From Nothopassalora personata (taxonomy: Eukaryota; Ascomycota; Dothideomycetes; Mycosphaerellales; Mycosphaerellaceae), in contig CM066287.1 in the NCBI GenBank assembly GCA_033816765.1, positions 372,001 through 436,000 of the forward strand: a stretch of DNA of 64,000 nt. The letters run 5' to 3'. Under the pieces are notes generated by a model. That model was not told the DNA's origin. It was given only the letters and a program-made list of their open reading frames with translations, and did not search any database. Both the position numbers and the translations under genes were made by a program. Shown piece by piece: positions 1-12,689 of the stretch. Every line of letters begins with the position of its first letter. Within the stretch, counting starts at the first letter, position 1.

Positions 1-3000
1 TAGTAGTAGCCGTATCGTCTCTCGCTCTATACTAGGTAAGGATAATCCGTCTACCGCGATTAATTTATACCCTTCGTCTTTCTTTCGGGTTACGATCCCT
101 TTAGTCCTTATAAATGTTTCGGAGGTAAAATTCCCGCTCGCTCCGGAATTAATTATAACCTTAGTCCTATAACTATTAACGATTACTTATATTCGGAAGA
201 CTACTTCTACTATTAGTAATACTTAAGCCTTTTCTATGTTATATAACTCCTTTCGGTTACTTATTTCTAAGGAGTCGATCCTTTTCCCTATTCGTATATA
301 AAACATCGTACTTTATGTCTTAAGGCCTCCGTATCTGTCTTTAGTAACGTTCCTAGATCTTCTACGTTTCTTAGTAGAGTACACGTATATGTTATACTAT
401 ATTACGTAGTTCGTTTGATATAAATATTCCTAACGGTATAGTATATCTAGTGTCTATAATTTAGCTTCCTATAGGTAGTCTTTCGATAACGGCGGCTCCT
501 AGATTTTCGGTTAGTTCTATAAGTAGGTAGTCCTAAACCTATTATCGTAGGCTATTAAGGACTTCGTCGAAGTTAACGGGTTATAGTACTTATTATCCGT
601 TTACCTTTAGTAGGAATTCTTCGTACCTTCTTTATAGATAGACAATTATATTATATAGTTTCTTAGTTACGTCTATCGTAAAGGTAAATAGTTCGTTATC
701 GTCGTTAGTATCGCTCTCTTCTCCTTCGGAGAAATCTTCTTCGCTCGATTCTTCTAGATCCTAATCTTCCTCGATAGTATCTAGTCTAGTAGTTTCTTAA
801 CTTTCTTCCTATAGTTCTAGTAACTACGATCTATTCTATCCTAGGTCCTAGTTCTCCTTATCGCTTCTATCGTCGTCGAAGTAGGATCCTTCCGTATTTA
901 CTTCTTAGGGCGTAGCATTTTGCCTATACGTCGCTCCTAGGGTTCCTCGCGGTTACTAAGGCTAATACCCTACTCCTAATTTTACGGAGTAGTGAACCTA
1001 ATACGAGTCTTAGTAATAGAATCGCTAATAAAGGCTTCTATAACTATTTCGAGATTTGGATTCGATCTCGTAGTCGACTCTTTATACTATTATCCTAAAC
1101 GTCCGGTTCTACCTTTCGTAAGTATTAATTTAGCTAGTAACACTCTACTATCGTGTATTTAACTAGTCGCGCGTGTTCCCTAGGCTTCTTTTACTACTTT
1201 CCTCGTAGGTTACTTTAAGCTCGTTAAGCTTATCGAGGGTATTTATAATGTAGTTTTAGATTTATCGAAGCCTCCCTAGGATACTATTATCCTAAGTGCG
1301 TAATATATCGTATTCTAGTTCTTCGATAATTTTATTATGCTACGCTTATACTTCCTTTTCTTTATCGTAGGCTCGTTTTAGTAGTCCGGTCCGTTAGATA
1401 TTATTAAACTGTCGTAGGTAGTTCTTATAACTATCGTATCCTCCTCGTCCTTAGAAGGGGTCTAGAAGAGGTATATTACTTCCGTTACTAACTCTCTCTA
1501 CTACTCCTCGAGTATAGTTAGTATTACCCGGTAATCCGACGCTACTCTCGAGTTTACTAGTTTCTTATTACATTATATTAAATTGCTTACGGCGTACTAT
1601 ATTCTTTCTACCGTAGTAGTCCCTCGCTATATAGCCTTCTTTACTATAGGTATAGTAGGTAATACTTCCCTTTAAACTCTTAGGCCTAAACTTACCCCTA
1701 TTCCTAATCTTACGACCTTTCTAGGTAACGTCGAGCTCTATTAGTTATAGTCCGTAGTATAGCGTATAGTTCTTAGGCTTATAGTTGTCGTAAACGTTAT
1801 TAAAGCCTCTATTGTTTCAATTATCGTAATATAGTATGTATCCGGCCTTTCTAGATACCTTACAGTTGTATCGTCGCTCTAGAGCTCTCTTGTAGAGTTT
1901 ATCGTTAAGATTAATCGTAACTTTAACTAAACCGCCTAAGTTCTTAATCTTCCTTCCGTCCCTTATTAACTTATCCTTAACTTACTTCTTTAGTCCTCTT
2001 CGGTATATAACTTAAAGTACTTCGTCGTCCTAATCGGTAAGCTAGGCGTACTCCTAGAATTTCGTAGTATAGTTAGTAGTAGATATTTTCTATATTAAGT
2101 ACTAAATAACGCGTACTATAGTAGTAATTTCGTTCGAAATACTAAAGACACTTCTTATTACTTTCTTAAGATGTCCGTAAGATAGAAAGATTCCGTTCGA
2201 GTTATCGTTACCTTAGCTACCTAGGTAGGTCCTAAGGAATAGTTTAACCTAATACTATACTCGTCCTCGAAGGAAGGTAGTAGTAAAGATAGACTTAAGG
2301 TTCTCTTCTATAGCGTTAAATAAGAAGTATATATCTATTTAACTAACCTAAGTATCGAACTTATCTCGCTTACTATAGTAGAACTCTAGGTTACTAACCT
2401 TAAGATTTTCGTTACCTATATAAGTAGCTAGGGCTTCGATAGTATTATTAGAGGTCTAAGGTCGTCGGGCTCTACTTACTTTACTAGGGGCGGATGTTCC
2501 CCGTTTACTCTATTAGTCTCCTATCGTAGAGGGCGTTTAAAGCTATTAGGTTTAGTATAACCTAATAATATTATAAGTTAAGAAGATTAGCTTAATTGGG
2601 TCTATTCTCGGGTCGATAGGAAGTTAAGGGAAAGTAATAAAGTAGTAGTTGTCTTAGTCTTATAAAGACTTAAGAAACAGTGTAGTAGAGGTTAGGTTTT
2701 AGTATATTCTAAATAGTAATATTAAATAGTAAGTAAAACGTATCGAAACTATAAGGGTTCTTAGCGTTCCTAAATATAAAGGAAATCCTACTTTAATCTA
2801 TCCTAATCTATTAATCTGTCCTTTAGCTTATATAGAGTAGTAGATTACTCGTCGTTATGCCCTACTCTAATCTATTAATCTATTTTATAGATTATATAGA
2901 GTAATAGATTAGCCTATAGCGGCTATACTCCCTTAGCTATAGCCGTGCCTATTTAACTATAAATGCTCTAATTAGCCGCTAGCACTAGCCTAATCTAATC

Positions 3001-3007
3001 CGTAATA
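1..3007 (-). mobile_element. Family A Ty3/Gypsy retrotransposon, RIP-degraded, truncated by window start
   Basis: The sequence is the reverse complement of the first part of the element at 6572-19628: 1-2543 matches its leader, gag and start of pol (12641 to about 15250), and 2544-3007 is its 5' LTR. No long reading frame survives. CA and TG are nearly absent (the first 120 bases have no CA) while TA is abundant, as expected from RIP at CpA. The rest of pol and the 3' LTR lie outside the window. Identification rests on direct similarity to the complete copy. Confidence 0.85.
2544..3007 (-). repeat. 5' LTR of the truncated family A Gypsy
   Basis: Reverse complement of the 450-bp LTRs at 6572/12640 and 19179-19628, here about 464 bp. 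It starts after the AAACGCCC leader (read on minus) and ends in CCGTAATA, the RIP-altered complement of the TGTTACGG terminus. The 145 bases that follow, up to 3152, are RIP-degraded and show nothing recognisable. Confidence 0.75.
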
Positions 3008-3152
3008 ATAACTAACGAAGAATACCTTACCGACCTAGTAGCTAAGGCTACTAGAGACCGTTTTAATAAGGTAAAGGCTAAGAAGGAGTACGGCCTAAAT
3101 AGCTACTTCTCTCGTTTTTAATACGAAGAGTACCTCCCGCTATAAATATAGT

Positions 3153-3785
3153 TATAAGGGTAGCTAGCCTATAGCTAACCCTTATATATAATATACGGCT
3201 ATACCCGGCTTAGTAGGCCGCACGTAACGCGTATACGTACACTAAGAAGCGCGTATAGCGTCTATAGAAGAAGGTAAGCTTTAGTTTATCTACGATTAAA
3301 AGATTATAGGCGTACTATATATTACGATATTCCCCTTACATTCCTAATAGTCTTAAGCTTCCCCTTATTATAATCTATATACGCTATAGAGCTAGATTAT
3401 AACGCGCGTAACGGCGAGTTACCTACGCCCCTACTAAGCCCTAGAGTATAGTAGTAGGCGCGTCGTATAGCCTTAGTTACGAGAAGAGATACCTTACGGG
3501 CTAAGATTAAGAGTAGGAGATATAGCGGGAGATTAAGCGGCTAGAGATCTTACGCGCTATAAGCGTACCGCCTCCGGAGTAGATAGGAGGGAGGAGAGAA
3601 GATTACCTCCCTACTACTACCCCTACCTCTATCTCTATAGCTACTAACGATAATATTCTAGTACGAGGCGCGGCCGTAGTATATATAACTCGACCGCGTC
3701 TAAAAGAGCCGACACCTTTTAGAGAGGATTCAATAAGGAAGGTAATAACCTCGTCTCGTAAGATCCTCGTAAGCTCTACGGCTAT
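3153..3785 (+). mobile_element. C-family Gypsy fragment: LTR plus start of gag
   Basis: 3153-3340 is a 188-bp LTR (TATAAGGG start, CCCCTTACA end) related to the LTR at 28177-28373. 3341-3785 follows the gag leader and gag start of that element (compare 28440-28770). Similarity stops near 3785, where sequence of the same family in the opposite orientation begins, so this is a broken or rearranged copy. All frames are interrupted by RIP stops. Confidence 0.7.
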
Positions 3786-4807
3786 ATATATCTTAGTCGT
3801 AGGAATGTATAAGTTTATATTAGAGTAGCGGTCGACGATTACTAGGATCGTATTATATACGTATTCTCCTTACTTACTTAGCGGTAGGTCCGTAATATAA
3901 TCTATAGTAATTTCTTACTATAGACCGTCTAGCCTAGGTACTAGTTAAAGCTCGCCGTAGGGTTAATAGCGCCTCGCCTACGAGGTTTAATACGCTCTAT
4001 AGTTTTCTATATAGTCCCTTACATCCTTATAAGTAATTTCTACTAGTAGTAACGTTATAGTAGCCCTTTAGTCTTTACTTTACTAAAGTGCCCTACTAGT
4101 AGGTTAATATAATATATATATATATATAGTAACTATACTCTTACCGCGTAATCCTCGGGTACTATAATCGCGTTTCCGCAATAGACTAACTCGTCTTTTA
4201 TATACTAATCCTTAGCGTTCCCTTTACGCTAGGCGCCTACGATAAGTATACGACGTACCTATCGTCTCTCCCCTATACGATTTTTATTAGTAGTGTAAGT
4301 AGTTCGCCTAGGCCGCCTTATATTATTATAGCGTATACCCTTACTAGTAGCGATCGGGTCCCCTACGGCTCGTAGGCTCCTACTACCGCTATCGCCGCCT
4401 CCTCCTATATCTTCTTATAGGTAGCGGTTACGCGCCTTACTATAGGCTCGTCCTATCTTAGTAGGGATTCCTTCTAGAAAGATAGCTTACTCTATAGTAT
4501 AGGAAGTAAGTTCGACGTCTATTACGCTACGTATACGTAGTTACTACGTCGTAATAGCGCATCGGCTAGGTTACTCTTCCCCGGCCTATACTCTACTACG
4601 AAGTTAAAAGATTATAGGAACGTTATCTATTAAGCTTACCTCCTATTTAGCTACTTTACTATTATAAAACCCTATAGGTTCGTATAGTCAACTAGTACCT
4701 AAACCGTATATAATACGTCTTTAAGGTACGGTCGCTAATGCTTAAATGCCTCTACTACTACTAGTAGCTCCTAGTTATAGGTCTCGTAGTTATACTTAGT
4801 AGGTACC

Positions 4808-4988
4808 TATAAGGGTAGCCTATAGCTAACCCTTATATATAATGCGGCTATACCCGGCTTAGTAAGCCGTACATAACGCGTATACGTATACTAAGTAACG
4901 CGTATAGCGTCTATAGAAGAAAGTAAGCTTTAGTTTATCTACGATTAGAAGATCGTAGGCGTACTATATATTATAACATTCCCTTATA
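4808..4988 (+). repeat. C-family LTR fragment inside element F
   Basis: A 181-bp LTR (TATAAGGG start, CCCTTATA end) in plus orientation, followed by about 20 bases of leader also seen next to the LTR at 21152-21332. It splits the minus-strand RNase H/integrase remnant. No target site duplication is visible (GTACC before, GCCCT after), so it may be a rearrangement product rather than a clean solo LTR. Confidence 0.6.
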
Positions 4989-5653
4989 GCCCTCGTAGTC
5001 CTTATAGTACTATCTTACGAGAATAGAAGGCAATTAGGTACTACTTAGTACTAAATAGCTAAGAGATAATACCCTTAATCGTAAAACCTAAGGCGTCCGT
5101 TTTAACCCTCGTATATAACAAAGGGTCGAAGTGCCTTAGGATAGGTACTCCGAGGAACCTAGCTTTAAGCTATTAGAACGCTTACTCCTCGTAAGCGGAC
5201 TACATAAGAGGCCCTTACTTCTTACTATTCTTATACCCTTTAGTAGGTCTATTAATAGTTTTACGATCTTCGAGTAACCTTCGATAAAACGCCTATAGAA
5301 GTTATAGAATCCTAGGAAAGATTAAACCTTATAAAAACTCGTAGGCATAGGCTATTCCTTAATTACGGCTACCCTACTCCTATCTATTAACACGCCTACG
5401 GCGCTTACGATAAACCCTAGGAACTCGGTACTCTCCTAGAAGAAGATACGCTTCTTTAGGTTCGTAAATAGGGTAAACTTTTATAGCCTCTCTAGTACCG
5501 CGCGTACGACTCGTACGTACTCCTTACGCGTTACGCTATAGATAAGAATATTATCTAGGTAAGCTACGTAGATGTTATCTACTAACGTAGTAAGGGCCTT
5601 ATTAATATACCCCTAAAAGGTAGCTAGTACGTTAGTATTAGGAACGCGAAGGT

Positions 5654-5834
5654 TATAAAGGAATATTATAATATATAGTACGCCTACGATCTTATAATCG
5701 TAGATAAACTAAAGCTTACCTTCTTCTATAGACGCTATATGCGTCTCTTAGTATACGTATACGCGTTACGTACGGCTTACTAAGCCGGGCATAACCGTAT
5801 TATATATAAGAGTTAGCTATAGGCTATCCTTATA
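5654..5834 (-). repeat. C-family LTR, minus orientation, inside element F
   Basis: Reverse complement of the 181-bp LTR at 4808-4988, lying between the degraded RNase H and RT parts of element F. Flanks AAGGT and GTTAG do not form a target site duplication. Probably an old solo LTR. Confidence 0.6.
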
Positions 5835-6798
5835 GTTAGTTAGCCTAAAAGGTATTACTAGGTACTTATAGTAAAGGTATCGCGTACAAAACGTAGTCTT
5901 CTACTCGTCCCCTCGCTTAATTAGAATACGGTAGTAGGTATCTTATAGGTCGATTATAGTAAAGAGCCTCGTACCCTATAGCCTATCTAATGTCTCGCTA
6001 ATTAGGGGTAGTAGATATTAGTTCTTTACTATAATCTTATTTAGGCCTCTATAATCTATATAGAGCCTAAGAGTGCCGTTCTTCTTTAGTATAAATAGAA
6101 TAGGCGTACCCGCCTCGCTTACGGATTGCTTAATCTACCCCTTCTCTATTACTTACGTAAGGTATTCCTTTAAGGCCTCTAGCTTAGTTAGGGACTAGTA
6201 GTATAGCGGCTTAAAGGGGGTTTCTTTCCTTCTACGAGATTAATCGTATACTTAACTCCGTTAGGCATCTTACGCTTTACCTACTTATTAGGTACGTATA
6301 TATCTCGGAAGTCTATAAACTCTTAAGGCTATATAGGACCCTTAACTTTAGGTACTACTATATTAATAACCCGGACACTTATCGTATATACCTACTTTAA
6401 GTTCTCGAGATCCTTAAGGAACTTGCGTACGTTACGCTACTAAATCGTGGGCGTCTCGGTACCGTAGTACTACTAGTTATCCTTATCGGCCTTTATAATC
6501 CGATTACGATACTGCTAGGGCCTACCTAAGATAACTAACGGCCTACCTATAGGCGCTATATAGTAGATAGCTATTACGGGTTAGATTAAGCTAATGCTTA
6601 GCGACTAATTAGAGCCTCTTTAGTTAAGTAGACGCGACTACGGCTAGAAAGGTATAGCTACTACGGAGTAATCTATTGCTCTATATAATCTATAAGTAGA
6701 TTAAACGGATTAGAATAGAGCACGATAACAATTAATCCGTTACTCTATATAATCTATAGAGTAGATTAATAGATTAGGACAGATTAAAAGATAATCTC

Positions 6799-7045
6799 TA
6801 TTAAGTTAAGACTAAACAGGATACGTAGTTAGTAGCGGAGTGGAGTAAGAGATTAATCTTTAACTAGCTAATAGCTACAGGGCATACAGCAATATATTAG
6901 GAACTAATGTGTTAATTGTGTTAGATGTCTATCTAAGCTAAAGGGGAGAGAAGGTGTCTTCCGATAAGCTAAGTCATCGTAGATGCCTTAGGCTATTAGA
7001 TCACAACCTAACTGTTAGCTCCCCTTAAGATGCTATATCTTAACA
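6799..7045 (-). repeat. 3' LTR of Copia element
   Basis: 247 bp, TATTAAG (RIP form of TGTTAAG) to CTTAACA, matching 12166-12412 with scattered C/T and G/A differences. Lies next to the ATCTC duplication at 6794-6798. Confidence 0.9.
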
Positions 7046-7849
7046 CTCCTACTTATCTCACATAGGAGGTTACAGTCTACTCTTCTCCTATCAGTAGTAT
7101 TTAGACCTCTATAATAGGTTAAGCTAGCTTACAAACCTCTAGAAGTGTGGACTAGTCTTTAGCTTTATGAACCTATCTATAACTATCTTAGATGTTAGGG
7201 TGTACTTAATAGTAATAAGCCTTCTCTACTAAAGTTTCCTAACAGTATTGTAGGCAATGTTAATGTACTTTAACTTATTATAAACATATACATCCCTCAC
7301 TAGGGTAAGGGCAGCTTAGTTGTTACCTCTCAATTAGACTAGTCTTAAACTTAACATAGTCTCCTAGTTTCTAGTAATCCTTAGTTAATAGGAACAGTCT
7401 CCTACTAACTCTAGACAGTCTATCTCCCTTAGTAGTGAAGCTAGGAATTAGGATTGCTTTACATATGCATTTATAGCTATGTATTTAGCTTCTATTGTAG
7501 ATGTTACTATAGACTTTTGCTTCTTGCTTATCTAGGAGACTGGTGCCCTATAGAGGAAGAAGACATACCTAAGGATAGAGACTCTATCTACTTTGTCCAT
7601 TGCATAATTAGAGTTATAGTATCTAACTAGGCATCCTTCTCTATGCCTAGAGAAGACAAGGCTAAGATTAGGATATAACCTTAGATATCTTATAATCTTC
7701 TTTAAAGCCTTTATGTAGTAGGCGGATAGGTCACTTACAAATAAGCTTATCCTTCCTAGGGTAAAAGCGATGTCTAGCCTTGTAATTGTTGCTAGCTACA
7801 TCTATGTATTATTAATACTTTAGTACTCTACCTTGTTACACCTCTTATC

Positions 7850-8700
7850 TATGTGGCTTGAAGGTTTAAGAGCCTTATAGCTGTCTATAGGTGAGTGTGT
7901 AGGTGCTGCCTTCTTATAGTTTATCCCTATCTTAGTAAGGTTGTCCCTAACAAAGTGTCCCTAGTCAAGTTTTAGGATTCCTCTCCTCCTGTCCCTTATA
8001 ACTCTTATACTAAGGATCTTTTTAGGTTTACTAAGATCTTTAATCTTAAAGACTTTACTAAGTTCTCTTTTAAACTAGAGAACATCTATCAACTTTAGTG
8101 TAGCAATTGGAATGTTATCTACATGTATAAGAATTATGATCTCTTTTTCCTTATAAATAAGTAGGCATGGATCTACCTCTAACTGTATAAATCTAATCTC
8201 TCTAAGCTTTAACACATAGAGTTGATTCCAATCTCTAGCTACTTGCTTAAGTCTATATAAGCTTTTAAGGATCTTAAACACTATGTTTAGTAGAAGCTTA
8301 ACTCCTAGTAGTAGTAACATAAAGATGTCTTTATAGAGGGTGCTTTCTATGAACGCATTGTTCACATCCACTTAGTAAAGATAGAGATCCTTCTTACACA
8401 TAATAGCTATAAATACCCTAAGGGTGTCCTATCTAACTGTAGGCGCAAATGTCTCTATAAAGTTAACACTAAACTTCTATAAAAAGCCCCTTATAACTAG
8501 CCTAGCCTTGAACTTTTCAATGGCTCTACTAATGCTTCTTTTAACATTAAAGACCTATCTTAACGTAACTAAGTTTGCTCCTTTTAGTAGAACAGCATTC
8601 TCCTAGGTGTTGTTACTCTATAGAGTATCTAGCTCCTTCTAGATTGCTTCCTTCTAAAGGTGTCCCTATTTCTTATTATTTATAGCATCCTTATAGGACT
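7850..8700 (-). pseudogene. Copia reverse transcriptase remnant
   Basis: Part of the Copia pol gene. The longest open piece (8075-8371 minus, 98 codons) begins with the Copia motif DVNNAF, continues through LKSLYRLKQVARDWNQL and ends at HVDNIPIA, a mutated form of the YVDD catalytic box in which an Asp reads Asn. Integrase lies upstream (about 9300-10200) and RNase H downstream (about 7400-7700), the Copia gene order. Stops are at codons expected from RIP of Trp, Gln and Arg codons. Not functional. Confidence 0.85.
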
Positions 8701-11700
8701 TTAGAATTGGGATCTCTTGCTTGTATATAATAACTTCTACAGTTGCTACAAAGGCTATCTCCTTAACTTCTTCTAGGAATTCACTATCCTATAGTACTGA
8801 ATTATCCACTAATTGCATAGCTGTAAAGAAAGCTTAGTAGTAAGCAGTAAGGTTCTCTAAGAGGTCTATTGCTTCTCCTACTTTAGTAGCTAGTTTAGGT
8901 ATAGGGACTATAGATCTTAGGGCTTTCTGTTTCTATTTATAGCCCTTAACATTATAGTTAGCCCTCCTCTTACTAAGGGATAATCTAAGAGTAGTTACTT
9001 GTGTCCTAGTAACATTCTTTTCCTAGAGATCTAGTAAACTTATCTTAATTGGCTTATCGATTTTCTAAAATTCCCCTACCTTCTTTAGAGGCTAGGGAAG
9101 TTACATAAACAGCTTTCTTAGCTAGGCTGTTACTAGGCTACTCTACTAAATAATTGAATAGTGAACAGGTTGCTCTAAGGATATGTCCTTCCTTAGCCTC
9201 CCTAAGGGTCTCCTAGCTAGTGCATTGCTTAATAGATTCAATTTTATAACATTGAGATCTATATTACCTCTAGGTTAGTCCTTAAAGCAGTCTATATATA
9301 TGTGTTGTTTAATAGCTTTTATGTCTAGTTCCTAAAAGAGCTAGGCCTTAGCTGTGTTTTTAACGTATCTAACAAATACTGCTTCTTTACCTCTGTTTAT
9401 TAGTTTATCACTTCTTGCCTATTAAGGCTAGGATCTTATGTCTATGTAGATAATAGCTTTGCATCCCTAAACCTTTAAATGGTTACTAGTTAGCTTAATA
9501 CCATTAAAGGCTTTATCTAGTGAAACCTTAAACCTATTATAGTCTAGACTATTTAGTAGTTTGTTCCTTATATAGGTTTAGGCTTCTAGTGCTTTAGGCT
9601 AGAATTCAATTAGCATCTTAGCCTCTTTAAGCATTGCCCTTATAGAGTCTTCTAAGGTTTGTATTAACCTTTCAACTAGTCCATTTTAGAGCGAGTTATA
9701 TGCCTTAGTATGCTCTAGCCTAATTCCTAAATCCTTCTCCTACTGCTTAACTAATGTAATAAGTTCCCTTACATTGTTAAGCCTAACTGCTTTTAACTAT
9801 GCTAATGATTTCCTCTCTACCTTAATCTTCTAGTTCTAGAGAGTAACTAGAGCATCTTCTCTTTTCTTAAGAGGATAGGTCCACTTTTTTCTAGAGAAGT
9901 TGTTAACAATCTTAAGCTAGTATTTAAACCCTAGCCTTAATGTTAGTAGTAGACTATATATGTTAATAGATATAAGGGCAAGTCTTTTAGGTCTTCTCTT
10001 AGTAACTTTACCTTTGTACTTCTTTATCTTTACTATTAAACACACTCTACACTAGTAGAAGCTATCCCTAGGAATAGGAATAGGTTCTTTTAAGTCTATT
10101 ACCTTATAAAGATTCTAGAGCAAGTTCTTCCTAAAGTGTACAAATCTTCTATGCTAAAGCTCCTACTGTTTCAGGTTAGTCTCTAATTTAGTAGTTATAA
10201 AGGCATTCTCTATTAGTGGTATATATAATAAGTGATGTGCCCTTTCTCATAGTAGAGGAGAAATCTTATTAATAAATGGAACCCCCCTAAGGAGCCTTGT
10301 CTAGACAACAGTTTAGCTAGAGGGGGATATAAGAGAAAATGAAGGAGGTTAGACACTAAACTGCTTGCTAAACTGGTTCTAAGAAACTAGGTTCACCCCT
10401 AGCTTAGGTACAAGTAGAACATCTTCTAAAACAACTTTCCTGCTAGATCTCCCACTTATCTCTATAGTCCTAATATAAGTAGCTAACAAATGCCCACCTC
10501 CTACTTTGATCTATTTCTTCTTTATTAAGGGAGTTATAGATCTAAAGAGGCAGTTCTAGTTAGTTATATAGGATAAAGCATAAGAATTAAGTAACTACTC
10601 TAATAAGGGGAACTTGCCTTAGACTTCTGTAGTTGAGTGAGCCACTTTATTATACTTATTATTATTAGACATTGTCTTCTAGGATGAGTTGCATAAGTTA
10701 GGTAGCTCTTAGGTAGAGAAACCTTTCCTAGTCTTCCTTATTTTAGAGGAAGGAGACTAGGCCTAGTTCTTCTAGAGTGACAGTATGTTAGAGCTAAGTT
10801 TCTTCACTATTTTCTTAAGTTCCTCTATAGAGGACTTCTCTCTTAGTGTTCTTCTTAAAGATAGTAGTAGAGATCTTCTCTTCTTAACATGTGTTGCATT
10901 CTAGGAGGATAGTGCTTAGGAATAAGATCTAAGGACCTTCTTTGCCTTAGAGAGACTAGGGCAGTCCTTAATGAGATAGTCCTTCTTATAGAGAAGGTAG
11001 GAAAGTGATCTTACCTAACCTAAGGGCCTAACCTAGGTAGCTGCTATACTATACTTAGCCTTAGAGGGATTTAATCTAGCCTCTTAAGCCTTAAGGATCT
11101 TTAAGGTCCTTTTATAATCTATCTTTAGCTAAGCTATGATAGTATCCCTAGCTATATAGTAGTTAGGTAGTAGTGAGCTTAAAAGCTAGATTATTCTTAT
11201 ATTAGCTTTCCTATAGTGCTAGCCCTCTAGGTTAACATTAGCAATCCTCCTTCTAAGAGATACTAGGTGTGCCTATGCAGATCTAATGGTGAACTCTTCA
11301 CTTATCTTAAAGTTTATAAACTGTTTTATAAGCTTATATGCATAGGTTAGTAATACCTAGCTATACTTGTTCTAGAGATGTACCTATATCTTAGTAGCTT
11401 TTCTAGATTCGTAAGAGCCCTTAAGCTCAAATTTATCTTCTTTTGTAATCCTACTTAGGATACTAAAGCAGTAAGCTACATTTTGTTTTGTCTATATTAG
11501 TGCATTAAGAATCTCTTTAATCTTAGTCTCTTCCTAGAGTTTTAGGTTCTTGCCCTTAATGTTGTTAAATAACACTTCTAACAGGTTATCAATTGTAAAG
11601 AATGCTAACTAGCTCTCTATCTTGTATCTCTAAAGGTTAAACTATCTCTTCTAATTGTCTCTCCTAAGAATTAGGATTTTAGTTCCCTTCTCTTCTCCTT

Positions 11701-12153
11701 TCTCTTAGTGTGAATCCATAATAAATTGAATGTAATAAAACAAGGTGTATATGCTTTAAAGTCGTGGCTTAGGTCCTGCTAAGGCTTTTAGTGTAGAATA
11801 GTAAGGTTCGTAGGTGTAGATACTAAGGCCTACTTAGTAGGGTAAAGAAAGAGCAGTGTAGTCTCGGAGCTAGGACATAGGTCTGTCTCTCCTAGTAGAG
11901 TTCTAAATAACTTACTTAAAGTCCTTCTTAATAGTATCTCGATGCAGTTCTGCCTACAGAGTGTCTTTAAGGTATTGGCTTATAGTAAGCCGTATAGAGT
12001 CCTTTTCTAGATTACCTATCACTTAGTATTAAACTAAGCTCCTTAATAGGATAGATAGGGTAGACTTCTACTTCCTAGATGTTTTCTGCTATAATAGCAA
12101 GGGATACAAGTAACCTGTACTAATATAGGTTGCTCTTACTCCTGCACAAACCC

Positions 12154-12165
12154 GGGCTTATAACC
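12154..12165 (-). promoter_or_regulatory. Copia primer binding site, half-tRNA initiator Met type
   Basis: The 12 bases directly next to the 5' LTR (plus strand GGGCTTATAACC) equal the anticodon arm of initiator tRNA-Met (GGGCTCATAACC) except one C-to-T at a CpA, the RIP change. Drosophila copia and yeast Ty5 prime from an internal initiator tRNA-Met fragment of this kind, so the same priming is inferred here. Confidence 0.7.
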
Positions 12166-12412
12166 TGTTAAGTTAAGACTAAACAGGATACGTGGTTAGT
12201 AGCGGAGTGGAGTAAGAGATTAATCTTTAACTAGCTAACAGCCACAGGGTATGCAGCAATATATTAGGAACCAATGTGTTGATTGTGTTAGATGTCTATC
12301 TAAGCTAAAGGGGAGAGAAGGTGTCTTCTGATAAGCTAAGTTATCGTAGATGCCTTAGGCTATTAGATTATAACCTAACTGTTAGCTCCCCTTAAGATAC
12401 TACATCTTAACA
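12166..12412 (-). repeat. 5' LTR of Copia element
   Basis: 247 bp, TGTTAAG to CTTAACA, followed by ATCTC (12413-12417). Less RIP-altered at its left end than the partner at 6799-7045, whose first bases read TATTAAG. Confidence 0.9.
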
Positions 12413-12643
12413 ATCTCCTTTATATTTAGGAAACGCTAAGAAACCCTTATAGCTTTAAGGCGTTTAACTTACTATTTAATCTTACTATTTAGAATATAAC
12501 CTTACCTAACCGCTACCTCGCTACTGCTTTATACTACTCTCCCTCTTACTCCTACTCGACGAGAATAAATCTCGATCGAACGAAGGTTACCTAACTTATT
12601 AGTTAACTTAACAAGATTATAGGTTTAACTAAACCTAATAGCT

Positions 12644-12652
12644 TTAAACGCC
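12644..12652 (+). promoter_or_regulatory. Family A self-priming site
   Basis: Three bases after the 5' LTR, TTAAACGCC is exactly complementary to GGCGTTTAA at 12459-12467 inside the same LTR, which lies 38 nt after a TATATTTA box. This is the arrangement of Tf1/sushi-type elements, whose transcript 5' end folds back as the reverse transcription primer. Function is inferred. Confidence 0.6.
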
Positions 12653-12689
12653 CTCTAGAATAGGAGATCGATAGAGTACTAGGGGAATA

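Larger units (their letters stand above)
6799..12412 (-). mobile_element. Complete Ty1/Copia retrotransposon, minus strand, RIP-degraded
   Basis: Identical-length 247-bp LTRs (6799-7045 and 12166-12412) and a 5-bp duplication ATCTC (6794-6798, 12413-12417) define a 5.6-kb element. On minus, from the right: LTR, primer site, gag region (near 11700 down to about 10900), integrase (about 10200 to 9300), RT (about 8700 to 7850), RNase H (about 7700 to 7400), LTR. The RT remnant at 8075-8371 still shows DVNNAF, SLYRLKQVARDW and a mutated YVDD box (HVDN). TAG/TAA codons interrupt every gene. A second copy begins at 60701. Confidence 0.88.
6572..12640 (+). repeat. 5' LTR of family A Gypsy, split by the Copia insertion
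   Basis: Two halves, 6572-6798 and 12418-12640, together 450 bp, equal to the 3' LTR at 19179-19628. The 3' LTR shows the uninterrupted sequence at the Copia insertion point (near 19400), so the split is certain. The second half contains a TATA-like TATATTTA at 12421, 38 nt before the candidate transcript start at 12459. Confidence 0.9.
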
